From Deinococcales bacterium (lineage in GTDB: Bacteria; Deinococcota; Deinococci; Deinococcales; JAAFIG01), in the NCBI GenBank assembly GCA_025352125.1, contig JANXTZ010000034.1:62001-126000 (forward strand): 64,000 nt of DNA, given 5' to 3'. Position numbers and translations under genes: made by a program. The notes under the pieces are model-generated. The model was not told the origin of the DNA and did not search any database. It saw only the letters and a list, made by a program, of their open reading frames with translations. The number at the start of each line of letters is the position of its first letter. The first letter of the stretch is position 1. Below, in pieces: positions 35,905-44,339 of the stretch.

Positions 35905-36372
35905 CGCCACCCAAAGAAGTTCCACGCGGTTCGTTGCGGCTGGTGACAATCAACGCCACGCCTTTTAATCGTGTCACCATTTTTGCCAGCGCGATAATCC
36001 ACTCGAGCTGCTCGAAGCTGGCTTCGTGAACATCCTCAAAGTACAACACAAATGGCGCAATTCCTGAAAGCACCGCACCAAAAGTGCTGGTGGTGCGGTG
36101 CTTAAAGCTTCGCCCAACTCTAGTTTCTCGAGAATTCTTGTCGTCCAGATTGGTAGCGTTTTGGGTTTTGGCAAGGCTCGAGCCAGATTGAAAAGTGAAG
36201 TGGTGGCGTGCAGGCTGATATTTTTGTATTGCGAGTCCCGAAGAAGCTGCGTTGCGAAATGGGTTTTGCCGATTCCAGCCTCGCCCCACAAGCCAAGTGC
36301 CACGCCCGGACGTTTGATAATCAAGCCTTTGAGGCGTCTTGCAACTTGCTCGAGTGGGCGCATGTTGTTCAA
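35905..36372 (-). pseudogene. Decayed N-terminus of a STAND ATPase regulator
   Basis: The first frame reads LEQVARRLKGLIIKRPGVAL, then a P-loop LWGEAGIGKTHFATQLL and LPKPKTLPIW, and ends near GEALSTAPP. The homology resumes in another frame as GAVLSGIAPFVLYFEDVHEA and VALIVTSRNEPRG, then stops. It parallels residues 10-190 of the intact protein encoded at 27612-30752 and lacks everything beyond. A perfect 12-bp inverted repeat, AAGCACCGCACC / GGTGCGGTGCTT (within 36064-36106), lies at the frameshift. Confidence 0.75.
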
Positions 36373-36391
36373 AGTCTAGCAGAGCCGAATT

Positions 36392-37633
36392 TTACAGCTC
36401 AACCGGCTTGGCTTGAAGCTTTGAAATCATGTACGCCAGCGCCAGCAAAATCAAATTCAAAATGGCAATCAAGACAAACAACATCATGGGCTGTACGCTA
36501 AAAATCGCTCCCGCAATTGCCGATGCCGGAATCGAAAACAGCATGGTCAAAACTTGCACCGCCGAGAATAAATCGGCGGTGCCGCTGCTTGGCAGGTGAC
36601 TGAAAAGCACCGTGTCGCGGTAGGTTCTGGTTAAAAACGTTCCGCCCGCCAAAACGCTCACAACCAGCAACAAAATCACCAGGTTTCCGGCTGGAATCAA
36701 GACCATCAGCATTGCCCCGATCAAGCCGAGCGCACAGGTCAACACCAGGGTACGGTCGACCGGAATGCTCGAGAGTCGCCGTAAAACAAAACCGTACATG
36801 ATGGCGGTCATGGCGGCGACAGACACCGGCACGAGCGACACGGCGAGCGCACCAAAACGCAGGGTTTGGCTGAAGTACAAGATTTGAAACAGGTTCATTT
36901 GTTCGATAAAAAAAGTCAGGACGTAAAAACCGATCAGCCACAACAAACCTTTGGTGTTTTTTAAGGCATTTAAACTTTGCAGGTTTTTTAACAGGCTTTC
37001 CCAGGGGTGCAGACCCTGATGCTCACGCATGGCAAGCAGACCGTTTTGGGTCTCGTCTGTCAAGGCGTTGCGCAAAAAGAACATGACGGTCATGCTGATT
37101 GCGCCCAGAAAATAATAGACACGCAAGGTGGCTTCGACACCGTATTTGCCAATCAACAAGCCAACCACTGGGGTCATTAATCCGCACGCGGCACCGATCA
37201 AATTTAAAATGGCAAAAACCCTCGAGCGATCACTGGGTTCAACATCCTCGATCACCAGCAAGCTCCAGGAGACGCTGACAATTCGGACGCTCGAGTTGAG
37301 AATGGCGGCGACGGCAAACGCCAGAAAACTCTGTGAGAACGTCCAGATCAGCATTGGCAGCGTCCATGAAATCAAATCCCAGATCAAACTGGTGCGTTTG
37401 CGTCCCATGCGGTTGGTGATCGGGGCAGCCAGGGTTTGAAAGACAAAAGAGAACGCCAGCATGATCGATCCGATCCAACCCACCTGGGCGCTACGGATTC
37501 CAATGCTGGTCATGTAAAGCGGGGCGTAATACATGATCACCACGCCAAAGACCGCCCAGAGCGGTTCGACCAGAATGGCATTGCGGGCATTTTTGGGCAG
37601 TCCTGCCAGTGAAAGTTCGGAACGTATTGTCAC
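36392..37633 (-). CDS. Major facilitator superfamily transporter
   Basis: The 413-residue protein has about twelve membrane helices. The MFS loop 2-3 motif is NRMGRKRTSLIWDLISW (near residue 75), and the central loop is DETQNGLLAMREHQGLHPWE. The last helices include LFVLIAILNLILLALAYMIS. It has no clear substrate signature; the layout suits sugar or drug export. TAGAAT lies 6 bases before its GTG start (leaderless). An inverted repeat GATCGTT-N9-AACGATC (37664-37686) lies 31 bp upstream of the start and could be an operator. Confidence 0.88.
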   Translation of the reverse strand: MTIRSELSLAGLPKNARNAILVEPLWAVFGVVIMYYAPLYMTSIGIRSAQVGWIGSIMLAFSFVFQTLAAPITNRMGRKRTSLIWDLISWTLPMLIWTFSQSFLAFAVAAILNSSVRIVSVSWSLLVIEDVEPSDRSRVFAILNLIGAACGLMTPVVGLLIGKYGVEATLRVYYFLGAISMTVMFFLRNALTDETQNGLLAMREHQGLHPWESLLKNLQSLNALKNTKGLLWLIGFYVLTFFIEQMNLFQILYFSQTLRFGALAVSLVPVSVAAMTAIMYGFVLRRLSSIPVDRTLVLTCALGLIGAMLMVLIPAGNLVILLLVVSVLAGGTFLTRTYRDTVLFSHLPSSGTADLFSAVQVLTMLFSIPASAIAGAIFSVQPMMLFVLIAILNLILLALAYMISKLQAKPVEL

Positions 37634-37739
37634 AAATTGATTCTAAGCCGCCTTGGTTGACAAGATCGTTCTTGCACAAAACGATCACCTGTTTGGTGAA
37701 CGGCACGACTCGAGCTTGGGAAATGTTTACCCAGAGCAT

Positions 37740-38906
37740 TCAAGTGTTGTTGCGTTTTTCCCAACCCTCGGAAAACAAATTAAAATGCGTGTTCTGCTTG
37801 GGATGCGCCCGAATCACGTCCATGTCCAGCTCGAGTCCCAAACCTGGCGCGGTTGGCAGGTCAAAATAACCGTTCACGACTTCGGGCAAACCTTTCGCGG
37901 TCTGTTTGACCCAGGGGTCTGCAAAATCGTTGAAGTATTCTTGAATGCGGTGGTTGGTGGTACACGCCGCCAGGTGCAATGCCGCCGCCGTGCTGATCTG
38001 CCCGCCGACATTGTGCGGCGCAACTGTCACGTAATAACTTTCGGCTTGGGCGGCAAGTTTTTTCGCCTCCAGAATCCCGCCAATGTGCGTGATGTCAAAC
38101 TGAATCACATCGGCGGCTTGCAGCTCGAACAGTTCGCGGAATTCGTTGCGGGCGTGAATCCGTTCGCCCGTGGCAACCGTCAATCCTTGCATTCCGTCGC
38201 TGGCTTTTTTTAAGGCTTTCAGGTTATCGAACGGCACAGGTTCTTCGACCCAACCCAAACCGAACGGTTCGCAGGCTCGAGCGATCTTGATGGCTTGGGC
38301 TGGGGAAAACCGTCCGTGCATCTCGAGCAAAATTTCCGCGTCCGCACCAATCGCAGCGCGCACCGCCTCGACCAGTGCCACCGATTTTAAAAATTCTTGG
38401 CGCTCGAGTTCAAAATAGCCTGGTCCAAATGGGTCGAGCTTGAGTGAACTGTACCCTTTTTCGATCACTTTTTTGGCGGCGGCATGGAACTCTTCGGGCG
38501 TGCGTTCGACGCGGTACCAGCCGTTGGCATAGGCTTTGATCTTGTCGCGCACCGCACCGCCCAAAAGCTTGTAAATCGGCTGCCCGAGCGCCTTGCCCAC
38601 AATGTCCCAGCAGGCAATCTCGAGGCAGGCAATCCCGCTCATCATGATCTCGCCGGGGCGCGAAAAATCGTCGCGCCGCATTCGCAAGACCAACGCCTCA
38701 ATCTCGAACGGGTCGCGCCCGACCAGATGCCGACTCGCCGCGTCGTTGATGTACGCCTCGAGCGTACTGGCATGGTTTGGAATTCTCGACTCGCCCAAAC
38801 CCGTCAGTCCCTCATCGGTGTGAACTTGCACAATGGTCAGGTTGCGCCACTCCGAGCCAACCGTGAAGACCTCAACCTTGCTGACTTTCATAGAGCTGAC
38901 TTTCAT
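37740..38906 (-). CDS. Mandelate racemase/muconate-lactonizing enzyme family sugar-acid dehydratase
   Basis: The 388-residue enolase-superfamily enzyme has the capping domain (EGLTGLGESRIPNHASTLEA) and the barrel. Barrel motifs are YSSLKLDPFGPGYFELERQE (KxDPFG motif), EILLEMHGRFSPAQAIKIAR (first metal Asp/Glu and His region), FGLGWVEEPVPFDN, LTVATGERIHARNEF, and VIQFDITHIGG then VAPHNVGGQIS (catalytic His). It resembles galactonate/gluconate/arabinonate dehydratases. GAGGAG precedes the ATG at 38906. It probably dehydrates a sugar acid to a 2-keto-3-deoxy acid, which the aldolase-like enzyme at 52787 might cleave, although the genes are not adjacent. Confidence 0.9.
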   Translation of the reverse strand: MKVSSMKVSKVEVFTVGSEWRNLTIVQVHTDEGLTGLGESRIPNHASTLEAYINDAASRHLVGRDPFEIEALVLRMRRDDFSRPGEIMMSGIACLEIACWDIVGKALGQPIYKLLGGAVRDKIKAYANGWYRVERTPEEFHAAAKKVIEKGYSSLKLDPFGPGYFELERQEFLKSVALVEAVRAAIGADAEILLEMHGRFSPAQAIKIARACEPFGLGWVEEPVPFDNLKALKKASDGMQGLTVATGERIHARNEFRELFELQAADVIQFDITHIGGILEAKKLAAQAESYYVTVAPHNVGGQISTAAALHLAACTTNHRIQEYFNDFADPWVKQTAKGLPEVVNGYFDLPTAPGLGLELDMDVIRAHPKQNTHFNLFSEGWEKRNNT

Positions 38907-38967
38907 TGTCACTCCTCTCGAGATGCCAGCAGTATCGCATGACTTCAGGCTCGAGAGGCGTGATTGT

Positions 38968-39201
38968 TCAGTCGCTTGCAAAGCTCGGGTTGCGGGTGGG
39001 AATGTATTGCCGCGCCCTGGCAGCCCTGCGAGCCTGAGACTCGAGGTGCATCAGGCGGTCAAACTCACGTTCTTCCGCCAGAATATCCACCCATTCGGTC
39101 AGCGTTTTGACGCCCGCCTCGACCACCTCGACGGGGATGCGGAAGCTTGTCCCGAAAAGAAAACGTTTGGCGGCGCGTTTCATGTAATTGATTTTCCTCA
39201 T
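38968..39201 (-). CDS. Small uncharacterised protein, paralogue of 23644-23865
   Basis: The 77-residue protein MRKINYMKRAAKRFLFGTSF... matches the family pattern also seen at 23644, ending RQYIPTRNPSFASD. AGGAG lies before the ATG. Its upstream region contains two 11-bp-spaced ATTTTGAG repeats (39282-39303) placed 7 bp from a TAAGCT hexamer. It mirrors the arrangement before the divergent BTAD regulator, so the regulator may control this small gene. Function unknown. Confidence 0.65.
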   Translation of the reverse strand: MRKINYMKRAAKRFLFGTSFRIPVEVVEAGVKTLTEWVDILAEEREFDRLMHLESQARRAARARQYIPTRNPSFASD

Positions 39202-39281
39202 GACACTCCTGTTCGGCATCCTTTGCGGGTGCAAAGCAACATGCCTTTGATGGATTTGAAGCTTGTTTAGCTTAGGCGGGC

Positions 39282-39406
39282 GGTCTCAAAATGCCCTCAA
39301 AATCAATTCGCATCATTCAGCACAGCTTGTCTCGGGTTGATTTGAACCCTTGCCCAGAGATTTGAACCGTCGTTTTGAGACTGTTTTGAGACTGGGGGGT
39401 TAATTT
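39282..39406. promoter_or_regulatory. Paired SARP-like direct repeats in the divergent BTAD promoter region
   Basis: Towards the plus strand, GTTTTGAGACT occurs twice in tandem (39372-39382, 39383-39393), followed after 7 bp by TAATTT (39401-39406). Towards the minus strand, ATTTTGAG occurs twice with the same 11-bp period (39303-39296 and 39292-39285), and 7 bp after the second 11-mer lies TAAGCT (39274-39269). SARP/BTAD activators bind heptamer repeats with 11-bp period adjoining the -10. A further direct repeat GATTTGAACC occurs at 39339 and 39359. Confidence 0.6.
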
Positions 39407-39499
39407 AAGAATCCAAGGGGTGAAGGTTGATGTTTAAGCTCTATGACGCGAATTTCGAGACTCGAGCAGGAATTCTCTCACTTTGCTGTATTGTAAATT

Positions 39500-42400
39500 G
39501 TGACACGTTTGGAATTTCGCTGGCTGGGCAGACCACAAGTCTTACTCGAGGGGCAACCGCTCGAGCTTGGACGCAAACCTGTGGTCTTGCTGGCATTGCT
39601 TTCCGACCTGGGCACCAAAATTCCGACCCGAGACGGCTTGGCGCAAATGCTCTGGGCGGGGAAAAGCAACGCCCTGGGCAGCCTCTCGACGGCGCTGAAT
39701 CAAATCCGCGATGTGCTGGGTTTCGATCCATTTTTAAGCGACGAGAAAACCCGCACCCTGCAAATCGGCAGCCAATTTTTGAGCGACTGGCAAGCACAAC
39801 TCGAGCTTGGGCAATCCGAGAATCCACAAGCTTGGCTCGAGGTTTGGAACGCGTTGAGTCAGGAATTTCTGGGCTTTCCAGAACCAGCCTGGGATTCCAA
39901 ATTCGACCTCGGGTTTCAAAATTGGTTGGAAGCCAAACGCCAAGAATTGCAGCAACTCCGCCGCGATCTCGGTGTGCGCCTCGCGCTGCATCACCTGAAC
40001 GCCCAAAACTGGCTGGCAGCCCTCCCCTTTCTCGAGAGTTCCAAACCCGAAATTGGCGACCCGCAAGAACAAATGCTCTTGTACCAAATGCTGGTCTTGA
40101 CCGCCACCGACCAGCCCGAACGCGCCAGAGCCGCCCACCGCGAACTGCTCGAGTGCCTACACGAACTCGGGGGTCGCCCGAATTCTGATATTCAAGCGGC
40201 ACTGGCAATGGCGAACGCCAATGAAATTGCCGCCGCTCGAGGCTTGCTGAATGAACTTTTTGCCAACCATCACCAGGAGAAACCCGTGCCATTTCTGGGA
40301 CGCGACAACACCTTTGAGCAACTGAATGCCGCGCTGCCCAACTCACTCGAGGGGCGGGTTTGGGGGGTGCGTCTGATCGGTGAACCAGGCGCGGGCAAAA
40401 CCGAACTGGCGCGGCACTGGATCGCGCAACTCGACCCACAAAAACGTGCCTACCTTCACAGTGAGGGTTTCAGCGAACGCCACACTCCAGCCTGGCGAAC
40501 CTTCGACATGGTCGTGCGTCAACTCGTTCGCGCCAGACGCCACGATCTCGAGGCAATGCCGTCGGAGCTTCGCGCCGCGATAGCACGGTTTGTTCCCGAC
40601 CTTCTGGACGTGACCGGCGACGCGCCCAGCGAAGACGAACGTCTGTTGTTGCTCGGCATTCGTTGGCTACTGAGTGACGAAATCCGCCCAACGCTGCTTT
40701 TTCTCGACGACCTGCAATGGATTGACCCCGCCAGCTTCGGACTGGTGCTCGAGCTTTTACGCAAACCACCGCCACGCGGATTGTTGCTGATCGTCACCCA
40801 ACGCGACACCGAAAACAACCCAGACCTCGAGCTTTCCAGACTGCCAGAATTACTGCAACGCGAACACGCTGGCATCAGCCTCGAGTTGCCACCCTTAAAC
40901 GAACTTGCCATTCAAGAACTTGCCACACGCCTTGGACAATCCGACACGGACACCGGCTGGCTGAAACAACAATCGGGCGGCAACCCGTTGTACCTGCTCG
41001 AGATGCTCGAGGCGGATTACGTCAAACCCGACGCGGCACAAATTCCGCCCAACGTTCAAGAATTGATTCAATACCGTTTGAATACCGTCAACCAAAACAT
41101 TTCCGCGCAACTCGTGCTCGAGGCGTGCGCGGTCTTGGGCGAAGGCTCGACATTGCTCGAGATCAAAACCGTGACCGAACTGGGTTACGAAGCGGTGGTT
41201 GAAGGACTGAGCATTTTACGCAACGCTCGAGTGTTGAGGCGCGGCGACACCAGCATTCACTTCAACCACGACCTGACCCTCGGCGTTGCCAAAACGCACC
41301 TGACGCCTGAACGCCAGCAAGTCCTCCAGCTTCGCGCCGCTCGAGCACGACACGACACCCCAGAACTTGCCGCCCAACATTACTGGAACGCCCTGCAAGG
41401 TGGCACGATCACCCTCGAGCCTTCGCAAATGGCAGACATTATTGAAACCTTCGCCAAAGCGGGTACAAGCCAATCCCTGCGCGGCGACATGCTCGCAGGC
41501 ACTCTTTGGTTCGACCGCGCCCTGGAACGCGCCACAACCCCCACCACCCGCATTCGCACTCTCACCCGCCGCGCTCGGGTTTTTGAACGCCTGATGCGCC
41601 TGGACGAAGCCAGCCAAGACCTAGACCGTGCCGACCTGCTGGTGAGTGGTTTAGACACCATCACCCGCGCCAGCCTGTTAAACGCTCGAGCGAACCTGCT
41701 CGGAACATACTTTCGAGACGCGCAAGCCACCGCAGAACTGGCGAACCAAGCGCTGGCGTTGCTCGAGGGACAAGATTCAATCGAAGTGCTGGTTGAGCGC
41801 GGCAACACCCTGCACAATTTGGGACTTGCCAAATGGCTCGAGCAGGATTTACCAAACGCAGAACGGTACTTGCGGGAAGCGCTCGAGATTAGAAGGGCGT
41901 TGGGGGATTTGGAAAAGGTTGGGGATACGCTGCAGAACTTGGGATTGGTGTTGACAGATCAGGTTAAGCCTGAGGCTCGAGAAGTATTTGAAGAAACCTT
42001 AACTGTTCGAGAACGGTTGGGAGGATTGACGAACATAGCTGGTGCACATGCCAATCTGGGATTGCTCTCTTGGAAATTTGGTCAATTATCTGATGCTGAA
42101 AGGTATTTTGAAAAAGCATTGCAAATTGTACAGCCAATTGGTGAAGATGTCATTGCACATGCTGTTTACAATAATCTTGGAATAGTTCGTTTCAATCAAG
42201 GAAAATTCCGCGAAGCTCGAGAGGCGTATCAATTGGCTTTAAAATCTCCACGAGTAGCACAAAGCAAGCCTGCGTTAGCAATGTTTAGAAATAACTTAGT
42301 TGAGGTTGAAATTCGGCTTGGTCTATTGCAAGAAGCACAATCTAATATTGAAGTGGGTTTTGATCTTTTAGAGCAAGTCAAAAACGATCTATTATTGATT

Positions 42401-42775
42401 GATTTTCACCTGTTTCATGGTGATATTGCAGTATTACAACAAGATTTTACCAAGGCAAAACAAGCTTTCTCTTTTGCAAAAGATGTTGCCCAAAACGCAC
42501 ATATTCTTGAACGTGAAGCGATTGCCTTGTCAAAAACAGCGCGTTTAGAAAGCAATCTCGAGCAAGCTCTCCAAGCTGTAAAAATCTCAAATACACCTAT
42601 AACCCGAGCAGGGCTTCTTACTGTGAATAAAGCTTTCCTGGAAGCGCATATTGAAATTCGACAAACGAATGATCTTTTTGAAGAAGCAAGGCTCTTGCTT
42701 GATTTTGCCCATTTAACACATGACGAACATTGGCGTGTGCAAGCGACTCAACTTCTCGAACAATTAAAAATTTAA
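39500..42775 (+). CDS. BTAD (SARP/AfsR-like) transcriptional regulator with STAND ATPase and TPRs
   Basis: The 1091-residue protein begins with a winged-helix domain (LEFRWLGRPQVLLEGQPLEL, SLSTALNQIRDVLGFDP) and a BTAD TPR domain (residues 100-230, with GDPQEQMLLYQMLVLT). A STAND/AAA ATPase follows (P-loop LIGEPGAGKTELARHW, Walker B PTLLFLDDLQWIDPASFGLV, LLIVTQRDT). C-terminal TPRs (residues 650-1080) include NLGLAKWLEQDLPNAERYLR. TATTGT ends 5 bases before the GTG, a leaderless signal, in addition to the SARP-like repeats further upstream. From about base 41883 the gene abruptly becomes AT-rich. It lies 34 bp before a secreted subtilisin. Confidence 0.92.
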   Translation: MTRLEFRWLGRPQVLLEGQPLELGRKPVVLLALLSDLGTKIPTRDGLAQMLWAGKSNALGSLSTALNQIRDVLGFDPFLSDEKTRTLQIGSQFLSDWQAQLELGQSENPQAWLEVWNALSQEFLGFPEPAWDSKFDLGFQNWLEAKRQELQQLRRDLGVRLALHHLNAQNWLAALPFLESSKPEIGDPQEQMLLYQMLVLTATDQPERARAAHRELLECLHELGGRPNSDIQAALAMANANEIAAARGLLNELFANHHQEKPVPFLGRDNTFEQLNAALPNSLEGRVWGVRLIGEPGAGKTELARHWIAQLDPQKRAYLHSEGFSERHTPAWRTFDMVVRQLVRARRHDLEAMPSELRAAIARFVPDLLDVTGDAPSEDERLLLLGIRWLLSDEIRPTLLFLDDLQWIDPASFGLVLELLRKPPPRGLLLIVTQRDTENNPDLELSRLPELLQREHAGISLELPPLNELAIQELATRLGQSDTDTGWLKQQSGGNPLYLLEMLEADYVKPDAAQIPPNVQELIQYRLNTVNQNISAQLVLEACAVLGEGSTLLEIKTVTELGYEAVVEGLSILRNARVLRRGDTSIHFNHDLTLGVAKTHLTPERQQVLQLRAARARHDTPELAAQHYWNALQGGTITLEPSQMADIIETFAKAGTSQSLRGDMLAGTLWFDRALERATTPTTRIRTLTRRARVFERLMRLDEASQDLDRADLLVSGLDTITRASLLNARANLLGTYFRDAQATAELANQALALLEGQDSIEVLVERGNTLHNLGLAKWLEQDLPNAERYLREALEIRRALGDLEKVGDTLQNLGLVLTDQVKPEAREVFEETLTVRERLGGLTNIAGAHANLGLLSWKFGQLSDAERYFEKALQIVQPIGEDVIAHAVYNNLGIVRFNQGKFREAREAYQLALKSPRVAQSKPALAMFRNNLVEVEIRLGLLQEAQSNIEVGFDLLEQVKNDLLLIDFHLFHGDIAVLQQDFTKAKQAFSFAKDVAQNAHILEREAIALSKTARLESNLEQALQAVKISNTPITRAGLLTVNKAFLEAHIEIRQTNDLFEEARLLLDFAHLTHDEHWRVQATQLLEQLKI

Positions 42776-42809
42776 GTTTCGGTTTTAATCCGAAGAAAGT
42801 GGTGAAGGC

Positions 42810-44210
42810 ATGAAAACAGTGTTTCAGCGTTGGCTTATGGCTGGTTTGGTATTAAGTATCTCGAGTTTGGTTGCTGTGGTGAACAGCCAGGCGCAAACAG
42901 ATAAAAGACCGCGTTTGGTCTGGCAGCAGCTTGAATCGTTCAAAACTTTAACGCCAAACGTAGATTATTCTGCAAATGAAGTTCTGGCAATTTACAACAT
43001 CGCAGGAAATGCAAAAAATGCCAAAAGTTTGTTTGACAATAAAAAACTGGCACAACTTACCAAAAAAGCCAATGTCACTTTGGTTAACAGCATTCCAATT
43101 CCTGCTCGAGCCAGCGATCCAAACAGCACGAATTCGCAGGTCTGCGGAAAAATACTGTTACGATTCCGATTGAATCAAGCGGGTAATGTTACAGACACTA
43201 TTGCAGTTCTTGACCAGCTAGGTATTACCATTTTGGGTAATGATGCACCTTATGGAGTGGCGCCACATGGTTTTGGATTACCTGCTCAAACCGATAGTAC
43301 AGATACCCTAAACATTTGGGCACTCGAGGTTGTCAAAGCACTAAAACAAAAATATCAAGGTAAAGGCGTATCAGTTGCAGTTTTGGATACGGGTGTAACA
43401 AGAATTCGTGCGTTAAAAATGATCTTGGGTGCAAATTTTGTTTACCCAGAATCACCATCACTTGCAACCAATGACGACTTCGCCCTTGTTCCTGAAGGTC
43501 ACGGCACAGGTGTCGCTGGAATCATTGGTGGCTCGAGCGCAAATGGTTTACCCGTTGGCGTCGCCCCAAACTCGAGCATTTCTCCTGTTAAAGTTTGCCG
43601 TGCCGATGGGCATTGCACCGATGCAAGTGTGGTCATGGGCGTGTGTTTTGCCGTATCGAAATCGGTGCAAGCAAAAGTGCTCAATGTCAGCTTAGGAAGT
43701 TTTATCAACTCGCCCATTTTGGAAGGCGCAATTCGTGATGCCAACCTCGAGAAAGCGCTGGTGGTGGCTTCGGCTGGCAACACTCGAGAATTTGACCCAA
43801 GTGATTACCGGTTTAATTTGCCCGTTTTTCCAGCCGCTTTTTCCAACGACCCCAGCGTCAATTTGGTGAATTTAATGTCCATTGGCGCGATTGATCCAAA
43901 CATGAATTATGCCGATTTTGCCACAGGACATAAAAGCGTTGATATGGTCGCCCCAGGCGTGGACGTTCGCACCTACTCGAGAACCGAAAGCGCTTATGTG
44001 AACTCGAGCGGCGGGACTTCTTACGCTGCGCCGTATGTTTCGGGTACGGCAGCCTTGATGTTCAGTAAAAACCCGAGCTTATCACCTACTCAAGTTAAGA
44101 AAATCTTGAAGGGTACCGCCAACCCCTCAGGATGCAATCAAGTTGTAGCCGAAGATTCTTGCGGAGCGGGTTTATTGAATGTCGCTTCCGCCTTGATCGC
44201 AACACCTTAA
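42810..44210 (+). CDS. Secreted S8 family serine peptidase (subtilisin-like)
   Basis: The 466-residue protease has a signal peptide (MAGLVLSISSLVAVVNSQAQ) and a propeptide-like region to about residue 170. The catalytic triad is Asp in VSVAVLDTGVT, His in PEGHGTGVAGIIGG and Ser in SSGGTSYAAPYVSGTAAL, with the oxyanion Asn in VVASAGNTREFD. Two cysteines in KVCRADGHC could form a disulfide. The first half is AT-rich like the end of the upstream regulator, and the second half returns to the usual composition. It is probably co-transcribed with the BTAD regulator. It degrades external or envelope protein unless it processes a specific partner. Confidence 0.93.
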   Translation: MKTVFQRWLMAGLVLSISSLVAVVNSQAQTDKRPRLVWQQLESFKTLTPNVDYSANEVLAIYNIAGNAKNAKSLFDNKKLAQLTKKANVTLVNSIPIPARASDPNSTNSQVCGKILLRFRLNQAGNVTDTIAVLDQLGITILGNDAPYGVAPHGFGLPAQTDSTDTLNIWALEVVKALKQKYQGKGVSVAVLDTGVTRIRALKMILGANFVYPESPSLATNDDFALVPEGHGTGVAGIIGGSSANGLPVGVAPNSSISPVKVCRADGHCTDASVVMGVCFAVSKSVQAKVLNVSLGSFINSPILEGAIRDANLEKALVVASAGNTREFDPSDYRFNLPVFPAAFSNDPSVNLVNLMSIGAIDPNMNYADFATGHKSVDMVAPGVDVRTYSRTESAYVNSSGGTSYAAPYVSGTAALMFSKNPSLSPTQVKKILKGTANPSGCNQVVAEDSCGAGLLNVASALIATP

Positions 44211-44339
44211 ATCCTCCAAATTACTCGAGATTCCTCTGAACACTTCATGACCAATCTCGAGTAGCTTCAATCAAAGTCTTTTCACATCTTCATGCAATAG
44301 TTCAGCATTTCAACCACGCTTTCATTCCAGAGGTGAACC

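Noticed and set aside
37664..37686. Inverted repeat GATCGTT-N9-AACGATC as a terminator of the dehydratase gene
   Set aside because: No T-run follows on the minus strand. It could be an operator for the MFS gene but there is no second copy to support that.
39427..40188. A 253-codon open frame overlapping the start of the BTAD regulator on the same strand
   Set aside because: Its translation is Arg/Pro-rich and lacks domain features, while the overlapping frame encodes a clear winged-helix/BTAD domain. Only its first codons lie outside the regulator.
39441..40439. A 332-codon open frame antisense to the BTAD regulator
   Set aside because: The long antisense frame follows from high GC and codon bias; composition is Arg-rich and no fold is recognisable.
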